Positions 23,775-32,149 of a stretch of 64,000 nucleotides of DNA are shown here, piece after piece. The stretch is taken from contig NZ_FMAR01000015.1 of assembly GCF_900094705.1 (NCBI RefSeq), positions 1 to 64,000 of the forward strand, given 5' to 3'. The stretch comes from Chitinophaga costaii (lineage in GTDB: Bacteria; Bacteroidota; Bacteroidia; Chitinophagales; Chitinophagaceae). Numbering within the stretch: the stretch's first letter is position 1; each line of letters starts with the position of its first letter. The notes beneath the pieces were generated by a model, which saw only the letters and a program-made list of their open reading frames with translations, did no database searches and was not told the origin of the DNA. Position numbers and translations under genes: made by a program.

Positions 23775-26700
23775 TTACAAGTTGATGTTTAAGCCAATGT
23801 TAAATACGCGCTGGATAGGATAAGCAAAGCCCTGGCCCGCCATCTCCGGATCCCATAATTTAAAATGGCTAAAGGTTAGCAGGTTCAATCCATTTACATA
23901 AATACGCGCATTATCCATGAAGGCTTTTTTAGTGAGCCTTTTGGGAAATGTGTAACCAATTTCTGCCGACTTCAATCGCATGAAGCTACCATCGCGCATC
24001 CACCAGGTGCTGGTTTGTTCGTTGTTCGGCACATCCACGGGGGAGTAGCGGGGGTATAGCGCATATAAGTTTTGGTTTTCTTGCGACCAGTGATTGTCGG
24101 CATATGCTTGTAGTAACTGGGCGTTATTAACAAAGGGCGCGGTACCAAACTGGCCATAGGTGAAATCTACCGATGAAGAGGGGTTGATAAAGAACGATTC
24201 CCTGGCCAGGCCCTGGAAGAAAGCACTGAGGTCAAAGTTTTTATAGGAGAGAGAAAACCCTGCGCCATAAATGATCTGCGGCGTTTGCGGTAGTCCGATA
24301 GGTACCTGGTCGTCGCCATCTATCACCCCATCGTGGTTCACGTCGCGGTACTTAATATCGCCGCCCTGGGGTGGGTTGCCGCCAAATAATTGGGAAGGCG
24401 AGTTATTGGCTTCTTTATCATCTACAAACAGTCTTTCCGCGATATAGCCGAATGGCTGGCTAATGGGCTGGCCGGTTCTGAACTCGTAAGGATATTTATA
24501 TTCCGGCTCTTCAGTATAAACGGTTTTATTGGCGGTAACGGTAAGGTTACCCATTAACTGTAAGGAAAGGTCGTTGTTAATGCTGTGATTGTACGTAGCG
24601 TTCAGGTCCAGGCCGCGTGCGGAAGCAATGCCTAAATTGGCTTGCAGGTTGCCCGCGGCGGTGTTTTCAATACCCACGGTAACGGGTATATATCCACGGG
24701 TCACTAAAATATCGTGGCGGTACTCATGGTATATTTCTGCAGTGATGTTGAGGTGTTTTAAAATGGTGGCTTCCACCGCCAGATTGGCCTTCCTGGATCG
24801 CTCCCAGGTAACGTCCGGGTTGGGGTACGACTGTATGGTGGTGCCGTATTGGGTAAAGCCATTGGTGTTGCCAAAAGTGCCTGGCCAGGTACCCCTGCCG
24901 GCATCGTCCGGGGTTACGCTGGAGAGGTAAAAGAAGCGCTGGCTGCCAATGTTATCGTTGCCCACCAGTCCATAACTGCCCCGGAGTTTTAAACGGCTTA
25001 CAATGTCTGCAATACTGCCCTTCCAAAATTTTTCATTGGAGATTACCCATCCTGCGCCAATGGTAGGGAAGAAACCATACCGGTGATCTGCGGCAAAACG
25101 TTCAGACCCATTGTACCCAAAATTAAACTCCACAAAATAACGGCTATCATAGGAGTAAGAAGCCCTGCCGGATAGCCCTAAGTTGCGGTAGGGCAAAGAA
25201 AGCAGCAGGGAGGGAATATTGGTATTCGGCTCGTATGCATCGCCATACTGGGTTTGCTGGCGGGTAGCAATTAATGTTGCCCCCACATTGTGTTTGCCAA
25301 AGGTTTGACCATAGTCTAAGGTGCCTTGCAGGTACAGGTAGGTATACACCGATTTGGTAGAAGGGTCGGAAGAAATACTCAGAAATTCCTGTGCCTGTCC
25401 GGGGCTGTTGTTTATCCAGTCTAAAGTATAATTGTTGGTATGCGGATCATAGCTTTGTATCTGGTAATAAAATGGCTTGTAGTTGCGGGTCACTGAAAAA
25501 TACGCATAACGGTTGGTGCTGAAAATGCCATGAAAGGAGAGCCCTGGCAGGAAATCAAATTGCTGGGTTACCTCAAACTGTGCCGACATTCTCGATTCTG
25601 AGAATGTTTTATAGCCATACATCAGGTCTGCATAAGGGTTGTCTAGCAACCCCCCAGTAAGGCTGGTATTATTGCCAAACAAAATATGGTGGGTCAGCAT
25701 ATTGGCGCTGTCTGGTGCAAAATAGGGGGCAAAGGCTACCGGGTTAGCGTGTAAGGCTTTTACATACAGGTCGGTAGAAAAGCCGTCGTTGCTGCTGGTA
25801 ATAGGGCCGGTATATTCATTGAAATTGCCCCACAGGCGCACCTCTGCTTGCGTATTCTTGGTCAGGTTCAGGTTAATGTTGGCCCGTAGCTGATAATTCT
25901 CGTACTTCATCCCGCTGTTGAAATTATTCACGGGATTATTTTGTAAAATACCATTGTCCCGTGAATAAGAACCGGCCATATAATAGCGGGCAAACTGGCT
26001 TCCGCCGCTGGCGCTGAAGTTGGCCCGGGTGGTGGTGGTCTGATCTTTAAACAACGTCTTCATCCAGTTTACCGCCGGGTAAATGTAAGGACTGCTACCC
26101 GGTGCATGCTGCAACGTTTGTTGGGTGTTATAAATATCGTTGGGTGTATAGGGGGGCGTTTGGGAAGGAGTGCGGGTGGTCACGGCCTCGTTATATCCCT
26201 TCATATACGCAATCGGGTCGGCCAGTTTTATTTGTTTTGTAGGCTGGGAGATGGCGGTTTCCAGCCTCACATTTATCTTGGCCTTGCCAATTTTACCATC
26301 CTTCGTCGTAATAAGTATCACCCCGTTAGCGCCCCTGGCACCATACAGGGCGGCAGCGCTGGCGTCTTTTAAAATGGAAAAGCTGGCAATATCATCCACT
26401 TGCAGGCGGGCCAGGTCATTGGCTCCCAGTTCTATATTATCTACCAGGATGAGGGGGCTGGCGCTGTATCCCAGCGTGGTAACCCCGCGTATAAAGAAGT
26501 TGGCATTATCCATACCCGGCTGCCCACCTCTTTGAAAAGCAATTAAACCAGCCACCTTTCCGGCCAGCGCGTTGGTAAGGTTACTGGAAGGCACCTTTAG
26601 TTCGCCGGGTGTAATACTGGTCACCGACCCTACCACCGCTTCTTTTCTTTCCTTCCTGCCAAAGGCCGTTACCACCACCTCCGAAATGGCCGCAGTAGCA

Positions 26701-27050
26701 GGTATTAGCCGGATGTTCAGTACACGGGTTTTTTCATTAATGCTAATGTTTTGCTCCGCAAATCCCACAAAGGAGAAATGAATAATAGCACCGGGCGCTG
26801 CTTCCAGCACAAACTTTCCATGACTGTCGGTATAAGTACCCGCATTTTTTTTTGAAATGTTGATAACACTTACACCATTCAACACATTGCCCGAAGTGTC
26901 TGTCACGGTGCCGGTTACAGTCATGTTGTTTTGCCCGGCTGCCGGCTGCCAGAAGCCGCTAAAGAAAATTAACAGGAGAAACAATACAGTTCGGCGCCCG
27001 GCTATAGTAATAGCGGCCGCACGTTTTAAGTAAACGTGGATCATATGCAT
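23775..27050 (-). CDS. SusC/RagA family TonB-dependent transporter without STN domain
   Basis: Outer-membrane beta-barrel importing oligosaccharides with TonB energy. The 1091-aa product has a signal segment (RRTVLFLLLIFFSGFWQPAAGQ), a carboxypeptidase-like domain (VTGTVTDTSGNVLNGVSVINI, ~43-125), the plug with VVTAFGRKERKEAVVGSV and DASAAALYGARGANGVILITTK (~237-258), then the barrel ending in FNIGLNINL. No STN (secretin/TonB N-terminal) domain is present, unlike the other two SusC proteins here. Correspondingly no sigma/anti-sigma pair is adjacent, so control must be by a regulator elsewhere. It heads the leftward five-partner locus. Confidence 0.95.
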   Translation of the reverse strand: MHMIHVYLKRAAAITIAGRRTVLFLLLIFFSGFWQPAAGQNNMTVTGTVTDTSGNVLNGVSVINISKKNAGTYTDSHGKFVLEAAPGAIIHFSFVGFAEQNISINEKTRVLNIRLIPATAAISEVVVTAFGRKERKEAVVGSVTSITPGELKVPSSNLTNALAGKVAGLIAFQRGGQPGMDNANFFIRGVTTLGYSASPLILVDNIELGANDLARLQVDDIASFSILKDASAAALYGARGANGVILITTKDGKIGKAKINVRLETAISQPTKQIKLADPIAYMKGYNEAVTTRTPSQTPPYTPNDIYNTQQTLQHAPGSSPYIYPAVNWMKTLFKDQTTTTRANFSASGGSQFARYYMAGSYSRDNGILQNNPVNNFNSGMKYENYQLRANINLNLTKNTQAEVRLWGNFNEYTGPITSSNDGFSTDLYVKALHANPVAFAPYFAPDSANMLTHHILFGNNTSLTGGLLDNPYADLMYGYKTFSESRMSAQFEVTQQFDFLPGLSFHGIFSTNRYAYFSVTRNYKPFYYQIQSYDPHTNNYTLDWINNSPGQAQEFLSISSDPSTKSVYTYLYLQGTLDYGQTFGKHNVGATLIATRQQTQYGDAYEPNTNIPSLLLSLPYRNLGLSGRASYSYDSRYFVEFNFGYNGSERFAADHRYGFFPTIGAGWVISNEKFWKGSIADIVSRLKLRGSYGLVGNDNIGSQRFFYLSSVTPDDAGRGTWPGTFGNTNGFTQYGTTIQSYPNPDVTWERSRKANLAVEATILKHLNITAEIYHEYRHDILVTRGYIPVTVGIENTAAGNLQANLGIASARGLDLNATYNHSINNDLSLQLMGNLTVTANKTVYTEEPEYKYPYEFRTGQPISQPFGYIAERLFVDDKEANNSPSQLFGGNPPQGGDIKYRDVNHDGVIDGDDQVPIGLPQTPQIIYGAGFSLSYKNFDLSAFFQGLARESFFINPSSSVDFTYGQFGTAPFVNNAQLLQAYADNHWSQENQNLYALYPRYSPVDVPNNEQTSTWWMRDGSFMRLKSAEIGYTFPKRLTKKAFMDNARIYVNGLNLLTFSHFKLWDPEMAGQGFAYPIQRVFNIGLNINL

Positions 27051-27737
27051 AAACGTGGGATTATTCTAATATATACAGCTAGAAAACGTTGAAAAAGGTT
27101 TTGGCGAATGCATAAATGGTATATCACTTTAAATTGCCTGCTGGCCGGTGGAATATTTCTTACGTGGAAATCATCCGGTAGGTAGATGATTGATCTATTC
27201 TATCCTATACCACAAGTATAGAGAAATTTTTGTTCCTGCCAAATTTTTGAGTGGCGGAATCAGGAGCCTTGTTCATTTAATATTACGAGTGGTTCATTTA
27301 GTATCAGCGGGATGTATTGATATGGCCTGTAATGCCATACCTGGGCGGCTTTCCGGGTGTAGGGGGTGGTGGCTTCTTTGTGTATTACTTACGCAATAAT
27401 GCCGGCTATTGATGAAAATTAGCCGGCAGGCCATCCATGCCTTGCTTGCGAAGCCTGACCCGGGATGGTGAAAGGGTTTCCAATAGTGGGATACCTGACC
27501 TTCGTATAGCCATTGGGGTTACCGAATAAAAGTAGCCGCCCATGGATTTCTTATTGTGGAAACAGGTTGTACATTTATCCTGGCAGGCCATCAACGCCTG
27601 CCATTGCCCATGGTGCATGCAGCCTTTTATGCCAGTCATGGCAAGGGAGGGAACAACATCCGCCGTGGGCATGGATAGTACCCACGGGCTGTTCAGTACC
27701 TTTGGAAATATTTTGTTGCACATTATTAACGTGAACC
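27051..27737. other. 687-bp region without a supported gene
   Basis: It should hold the promoter of the leftward SusC locus at its left end, but I see no good TTTG/TAnnTTTG pair. Open frames here on both strands read as low-quality translation with no recognisable domain. No tRNA or riboswitch was recognised. Confidence 0.5.
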
Positions 27738-28084
27738 ATGACTTATTTCAAATGATCAATCTACTGGCCTGCCCTGTTGGCGGCTTTCTTTTGCTTATCC
27801 TGGGCCAAGCCCCCGGCAGATCCCCGCCACATACCGAAAATTGTGAATATTGTAAATTTTATACGCCTGCTAGAACCCCGCGATCCGGCGTTCACCCAGG
27901 AGGTGTTATACCAAACGGTGGTAGAACAGGTGAAGATGATGAAACAATATTACCTGAACGGGAGAAGATTGCAGACAGACTGGAAACCCTGGAACAGTTG
28001 GGCCAGTGGTTCTCCCGCCATTATAAGTTGACGCCGGCTACCTCCTTTGCGGTAATGATGTTGCAGTTTGAGAGCAAGCAGTGA
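27738..28084 (+). pseudogene. Decayed 5' fragment of a secreted-protein gene
   Basis: Starting at ATG 27738, the frame reads MTYFK, then TGA (27753-27755), then SIYWPALLAAFFCLSWAKPPADPRHIPKIVNIVNF, a signal-peptide-like hydrophobic stretch and a plausible mature start. It continues through RLLEPRDPAFTQEVLYQTVVEQVKMMKQYYLNG to about 27965. There the sensible reading moves to another frame, which gives LETLEQLGQWFSRHYKLTPATSFAVMMLQ to a stop at 28084. The TGA is one base from TGG (Trp). The rest of the gene is missing, replaced by repeats. I recall similar N-termini in larger Bacteroidota proteins but cannot name the family. Confidence 0.65.
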
Positions 28085-28120
28085 ATGTGGCAAAGGGGGG
28101 CATTGCGCTGGTACGCTTTT

Positions 28121-28216
28121 GCCTGGGGTGAATAGACCTTGATGCTGGGGTGTGGTACGCTTTATCCAGGGTTATTACTAGGCGTTGCCTGGGGTGAATT
28201 GACCTTGATGCTGGGG
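28121..28216. repeat. Pair of 30-bp direct repeats
   Basis: Two copies (28121-28150 and 28187-28216), starting gcctggggtgaat and ending ccttgatgctgggg, differ at one base and are 66 bp apart start to start. A shorter motif, ggtacgcttt or gatacgcttt, recurs around them (about 28110, 28154 and 28262). They begin right after the decayed gene fragment. Confidence 0.85.
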
Positions 28217-28330
28217 GATATCCGGACGAAAGGTACCGGAAAAACAATGGCGTTTTCACCCTGATACGCTTTAAGGTTTCATTTATTGTGGAAGGGCATC
28301 AATCGCTGTTTTTCCGGCATGCGCCGGGAG

Positions 28331-28739
28331 GTGCTCCGCTGCCGCGGGGGCCTACTTTTTTGCTGGTGCAAAAAAGTAGCAAAAAAGCACCTGGCGGCGA
28401 CGGAAAATGGCTGAAATTTACTGCGTTGCGCTACGGCAAACGAGCTTACTATTAAGCGGTGGGATTTCTATTGGGCGATTGTGCATGTAAGCTTTTGTAC
28501 TAGCTTCCGCCCGTTTGCCGCTGAACGCTCCACTGCGTAAATTTCTTGACGCCATTTTCCTAAGGCCGCAAATGCTTTGCATACCATCTGCTTCCATCTT
28601 GTTAACTGCATAGTCTTCGCATACCATCATCCGCTCTCCTGCTAGGTCTGAAATCAGCCATGGTAGCTCCGCTGCATTTGTCCCCTTTTGAAGGGGGCAG
28701 GGGGATGACCTCGCGTATATCATCTGCGTGTATCATCCG
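28331..28739 (+). repeat. Left arm of a ~409-bp inverted repeat
   Basis: Matches the reverse complement of 28984-29392 over its whole length, with scattered differences. The outer end, CTCCGCTGCCGCGGGGG, is perfectly conserved, as is the central part (about 28440-28600). A spurious ~100-codon frame on the minus strand reads the same in the other arm (GKRAEASTKAY). I interpret it as a dispersed non-coding repeat element rather than a gene. Confidence 0.85.
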
Positions 28740-28791
28740 GGTATATCATCTACGTAATTCATCTACGTATATCATCTGCGTGTATCAACTG
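28716..28791 (+). repeat. Degenerate tandem repeat TATCATCTGCG-like
   Basis: About six imperfect 11-13-bp units of the form TATCATCTRCG (TATCATCTGCG, TATCATCCGGG, TATCATCTACG, TTCATCTACG, TATCATCTGCG, TATCAACT). They straddle the end of the left inverted-repeat arm and the start of the 244-bp spacer. The rest of the spacer (to 28983) is AT-rich with nothing recognisable. Confidence 0.7.
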
Positions 28792-28983
28792 CCTCTCCTA
28801 ATTTGGGAGCTTCTTTTTTGGGCTGCAGGATAGCGTAGCAAATGATCGTGAAAAAAAATTATGAGGGCATGAAAACTAATGACCAGCATAAAAAGTATCT
28901 AAAATGGACAACTATTTTTATATAGCTATAGGTTTGTCCGCTTTATTGTGGCATTAGCATGTAATCAATCACAAAAGATGGTA

Positions 28984-29392
28984 GCGGATGATGTGCGTGG
29001 ATGATATATGCGAAGGTCATCCCTTTTACCTCCTTCAAAGGTGGGTAAATGCAGCGGAGCCACCATGGCGGATTTTAAGGTATTGAAGGGATGGGAGCGG
29101 ATAGTATGCGAAGACCTTGCAGTTAGTAAGATGGAAGCAGATGGTATGCAAAGCATTTGCGGCCTTAGGAAAATGGCGTCAAGAAATTTACGCAGTGGAG
29201 CGTTCAGCGGCAAACGGGCGGAAGCTAGTACAAAAGCTTACACACACAATTGCCCAATAGAAATCCCACCGCTTAATAGTAAGCTCGTTTGCCGTAGCGC
29301 AACGCAGTAAATTTTAGCCATTTTCCGCCGCCGCCAGGTGCTTTTTGTTTCTTTTTGCACCAGCAAAAAGAAAGCCCCCGCGGCAGCGGAGC
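28984..29392 (-). repeat. Right arm of the ~409-bp inverted repeat
   Basis: Reverse complement of 28331-28739. Its outer end, CCCCCGCGGCAGCGGAGC (29375-29392), mirrors the left arm's outer end. The arm ends about 40 bp before the stop of the next minus-strand gene, so transcription leaving that gene would run into it. Small differences between the arms show the duplication is not recent. Confidence 0.85.
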
Positions 29393-29431
29393 GCACTGCG
29401 AAGATCTTTGAGAAGGGAGGCAAAAGGGTAA

Positions 29432-30193
29432 TTAAAACTTAATCAGCAGTTGCTCCGAGATGAGTTGTCCATCTTTGTAATACTCAAAATACCAGTTCCC
29501 ATTCTTCTTCAGTACAATGCCATTCGCCACCCCATTGTTGGCAATATAATCATCTGGCAGGGAAGTGCGGAACAGGGTGAGTACTATTTTAGGAGCCGTG
29601 TCAATGAGTTGATACCCGGTAGGGGTGGCCTGGGCATACAGGGTGCCACTGGCATCGCGGGTCTGTGCTACTACGGGTGTCGCGGCAGGCGTAGCCACCG
29701 GAACAGCAGGAGCAGCAGCGGCAGGGGTGGCTACCGCCGTGGCGGTTGTGGCAACATTGGCGGTACTATCATATGCATAAGGTACAGCGTCCAGCGAGGT
29801 GAAGGCATCTCTTAACGCCAGGTTATAAGCAGGCATAAATTCCTTTTCCCTGCTTTTGCCTTCCTTGCTTTTAAACAGGATATTGCCCCTGCAATCTTTT
29901 AAAAACAGGGTGAGGTTGGTCACAAACATGCTTTTTCGCTGCGTTACATCGGCGGTTAAGACATTGCAACGGTTGCCAGCCAGTTCTTTCGGCACAAGGG
30001 CATTATCGAAATACACGGTAAACCCTTTTTGTTCCAACAGTGTTTTGGCCAGGGAGTTCAATCCATACTGGTCTTCTTCGTGGGCAAAGCCAAATTTTTC
30101 CGGCAGCAGAACGTACTTGAAATTATTAATGGTTTGTTGGCCATAGCCGGCAAGTGAAAGGAACAGTAAAAATATAAATGCGGATCGCCTCAT
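29432..30193 (-). CDS. Secreted protein with an Ala/Pro/Val-rich linker, unknown function
   Basis: The 253-aa product has a signal peptide (MRRSAFIFLLFLSLAGYGQQ). An N-terminal domain follows (~20-145: NNFKYVLLPEKFGF..EEDQYGLNSLAKTLLEQKGF) of a type common in Bacteroidota hypothetical proteins. A low-complexity linker rich in Ala, Thr, Pro and Val runs from ~148 to 180. A C-terminal beta-rich piece carries IVLKKNGNWYFEYYKDGQLISEQLLIKF. I infer a periplasmic or envelope protein. It stands alone. Confidence 0.8.
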   Translation of the reverse strand: MRRSAFIFLLFLSLAGYGQQTINNFKYVLLPEKFGFAHEEDQYGLNSLAKTLLEQKGFTVYFDNALVPKELAGNRCNVLTADVTQRKSMFVTNLTLFLKDCRGNILFKSKEGKSREKEFMPAYNLALRDAFTSLDAVPYAYDSTANVATTATAVATPAAAAPAVPVATPAATPVVAQTRDASGTLYAQATPTGYQLIDTAPKIVLTLFRTSLPDDYIANNGVANGIVLKKNGNWYFEYYKDGQLISEQLLIKF

Positions 30194-30293
30194 ATAACTT
30201 AGGTATTCTGATGACTACGAATATAGATAAAATGCTGCTTTTTACAGCGGTTAACCCTGCACTATCTGCCGGTGCAGCTTAGCCTGGCGTATT

Positions 30294-30334
30294 TTTGGAA
30301 CAACGATAGCGCGGGCGGATATATTTTGTATCCG
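30294..30334 (+). promoter_or_regulatory. Possible promoter with an inverted repeat over the -7 box
   Basis: TTTG (30294-30297) is followed after 22 bp by TATATTTTG, close to the Bacteroidota promoter pattern. The inverted repeat CGGATA-N7-TATCCG (30316-30334) covers the presumed -7 box and could be an operator for the oxidoreductase gene 43 bp downstream. No regulator gene is adjacent. Confidence 0.35.
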
Positions 30335-30376
30335 AAAGATAAGTACATTTAACAATAAGCAACAAAATTTGCAGCT

Positions 30377-31237
30377 ATGATTTTAGTAACAGGCGCCTCC
30401 GGACATTTTGGTAAAACAGTAATAGACCACCTTTTAAAAACGATGCCGGCAAATGAGGTAGTGGCCTATGTAAGGGATGAAAAGAAAGCAACGGCGCTAA
30501 CCGCCCAGGGCGTACAACTCCGCATAGGAAGTTATGACGAGGTTGCCGCTATCGAAAAGGCGGTGCAGGGCATTGATAAAATCCTGCTGGTATCAGGCCT
30601 GGATATGCACCGGTTTGAACAACATGCCCGTATCATTACCGCTGCCCGGCAAGCGGGTGTGCAGCAGGTAATTTATACCAGCGCCGCACTAAACGATTTT
30701 CCGACAACAGCCAATAAACTGCTGATGGAAAGTCATTTTCAAACGGAAGATTTTTTAAAGCAAAGTGGGTTGGCGTATACCCTGCTGCGCAATTCACTTT
30801 ATACGGAAGTGATTCCTGGATTTGTAGGCGATAGGGTGTTGGAAACCGGGATATTTTACCCGGCGGGTGATGGAAAAACTTCTTTCGCTTCGCGCAATGA
30901 TATGGCGGAAGCAGCGGCCCGTGTATTGCTAGGCACAGGGCATGAACAGCAAACGTACCACATTACCGGCGCAACGGCCTATTCCTTTGGCGACATTGCG
31001 CAGGCCTTGTCAGAGCTGTCGGGCAAAGCAGTTACCTACCAAAATATAGACCCTGCAACTTTTGAAAGCCACCTGCAACAAGCCGGCGTACCGGAAATAG
31101 GGGTGCAGATTACCGCCGGTTTTGCCGCCGATATCCGGGCGGGCCAGTTTAGTGTGGTGAGCCCAGACCTGGAAAAATTATTGGGCAGAAAACCAGCTAC
31201 CCTTAAAGAAGGATTGAAGGCGGTGTACAAATTGTAA
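30377..31237 (+). CDS. NmrA-like SDR, NAD(P)-dependent oxidoreductase (QorB-like)
   Basis: The 286-aa product has the Rossmann start MILVTGASGHFGKTVIDHLL (GxxGxxG, ~6-12), then VVAYVRDEKKA, typical of the NmrA/atypical SDR family that includes NAD(P)H:quinone oxidoreductase QorB. DKILLVSG and GVQQVIYTSAAL follow. It lacks the YxxxK active-site pair of classical SDRs, as expected for this group. It may reduce quinones or sense the NADP(H) state. It is monocistronic, with a terminator 74 bp downstream. Confidence 0.9.
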   Translation: MILVTGASGHFGKTVIDHLLKTMPANEVVAYVRDEKKATALTAQGVQLRIGSYDEVAAIEKAVQGIDKILLVSGLDMHRFEQHARIITAARQAGVQQVIYTSAALNDFPTTANKLLMESHFQTEDFLKQSGLAYTLLRNSLYTEVIPGFVGDRVLETGIFYPAGDGKTSFASRNDMAEAAARVLLGTGHEQQTYHITGATAYSFGDIAQALSELSGKAVTYQNIDPATFESHLQQAGVPEIGVQITAGFAADIRAGQFSVVSPDLEKLLGRKPATLKEGLKAVYKL

Positions 31238-31310
31238 GACCAGCACTGGTAATGGGGCAGGCCTTTCCGGGAAAACCTCACTGCGTTGCAATGCTTAAAA
31301 AAGATTAAAG

Positions 31311-31333
31311 GGTCCGCGATGGCGGACCTTTTT
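31311..31333 (+). terminator. Intrinsic terminator after the SDR gene
   Basis: GGTCCGC (31311-31317), loop GATG, GCGGACC (31322-31328), then TTTTT. A compact, perfect 7-bp stem with a T tract, correctly placed 74 bp after the oxidoreductase stop. Confidence 0.85.
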
Positions 31334-31486
31334 ATATGGATGGGCTGTTGGCTTTTATTTCCGGCAAAAACGCTGTAGGATAGCGGTAACATTTTCACCT
31401 ATGCCGTTATAATTACACAAGCCGCTGCGAACAATGCTGTGCATGCAACGAAGTAATTATTACATTTATCTTCTAAATGGAATAAT

Positions 31487-32086
31487 TTGACGGGGAATCA
31501 ACCAACTTCTGAAGCTGCCTTACTGGTCTTGTTAGCGAAGGGCGATGAAGCGGCATTCAATGCCTTGTATTTCGCTTATTCGCAGGCGGTTTACAAGGCT
31601 GCCATGGCCTATTTGCGCGATGAGGAAGCAGCCAGGGAGGTGGTGCAGGAAGTATTTATAAAATTATGGGAACAGAAAGAAGGGGCGGCCCATTTACAAA
31701 AGTTACAGGACTATTTATTCATCATCGCCCGCAATATCATATTCAACCAATTCAAAAAACGGGCTAATCAACTGCTAGCCCTCAAAGAATATCTCCCAGC
31801 TAATGCCCTGCAGGTGAACAATGCAGATCATCCCCTGCAGGAAAAAATGTATGATGAATTATTACGGTCTGCCATTGATAAACTGCCACCTGAAAGAAAA
31901 AAAATATACCTGCTGGCCAAAGAACAGGGCTACAGCTATGAGGCCATTGCCGGGCTGCTCGGTATTTCCCCGTTTACCGTAAAAAATCAAATGGCCCAGG
32001 CCCTTCGTTTTATCCGCCTTTATATCAACCGGCACTTATATGCCGCTGTAGCCATGCCTTTTGTATTGTACCCATTATTTTCCTGA
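31487..32086 (+). CDS. ECF-type RNA polymerase sigma factor of the second SusCD locus
   Basis: The 199-aa product has sigma-70 region 2 (FNALYFAYSQAVYKAAMAYLRDEEAAREVVQEVFIKLWEQ, ~22-62) and region 4 (LPPERKKIYLLAKEQGYSYEAIAGLLGISPFTVKNQM, ~137-173). This is the Bacteroidota SusCD-associated type. The only start that keeps the full N-terminus is TTG at 31487; the ATG at 31477 meets a stop after two codons. It should be held by the FecR protein encoded next and released when the STN-bearing SusC is loaded. Confidence 0.93.
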   Translation: MTGNQPTSEAALLVLLAKGDEAAFNALYFAYSQAVYKAAMAYLRDEEAAREVVQEVFIKLWEQKEGAAHLQKLQDYLFIIARNIIFNQFKKRANQLLALKEYLPANALQVNNADHPLQEKMYDELLRSAIDKLPPERKKIYLLAKEQGYSYEAIAGLLGISPFTVKNQMAQALRFIRLYINRHLYAAVAMPFVLYPLFS

Positions 32087-32149
32087 TTTTTTTTGGCGCC
32101 GGATAGTCCGGCCTATCTGCTCAGTTGTCTTTACCTAAATACCACCCGG

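Noticed and set aside
27406..27723. 105-codon minus-strand frame with several Cys and His
   Set aside because: Codon use and composition look random, no homologous pattern was recognised, and overlapping frames are just as open.
28418..29310. Two ~100-codon frames with nearly the same protein (GKRAEASTKAY)
   Set aside because: They lie in the two arms of an inverted repeat; the match reflects DNA repetition and there is no domain, so I call a repeat and not a gene.
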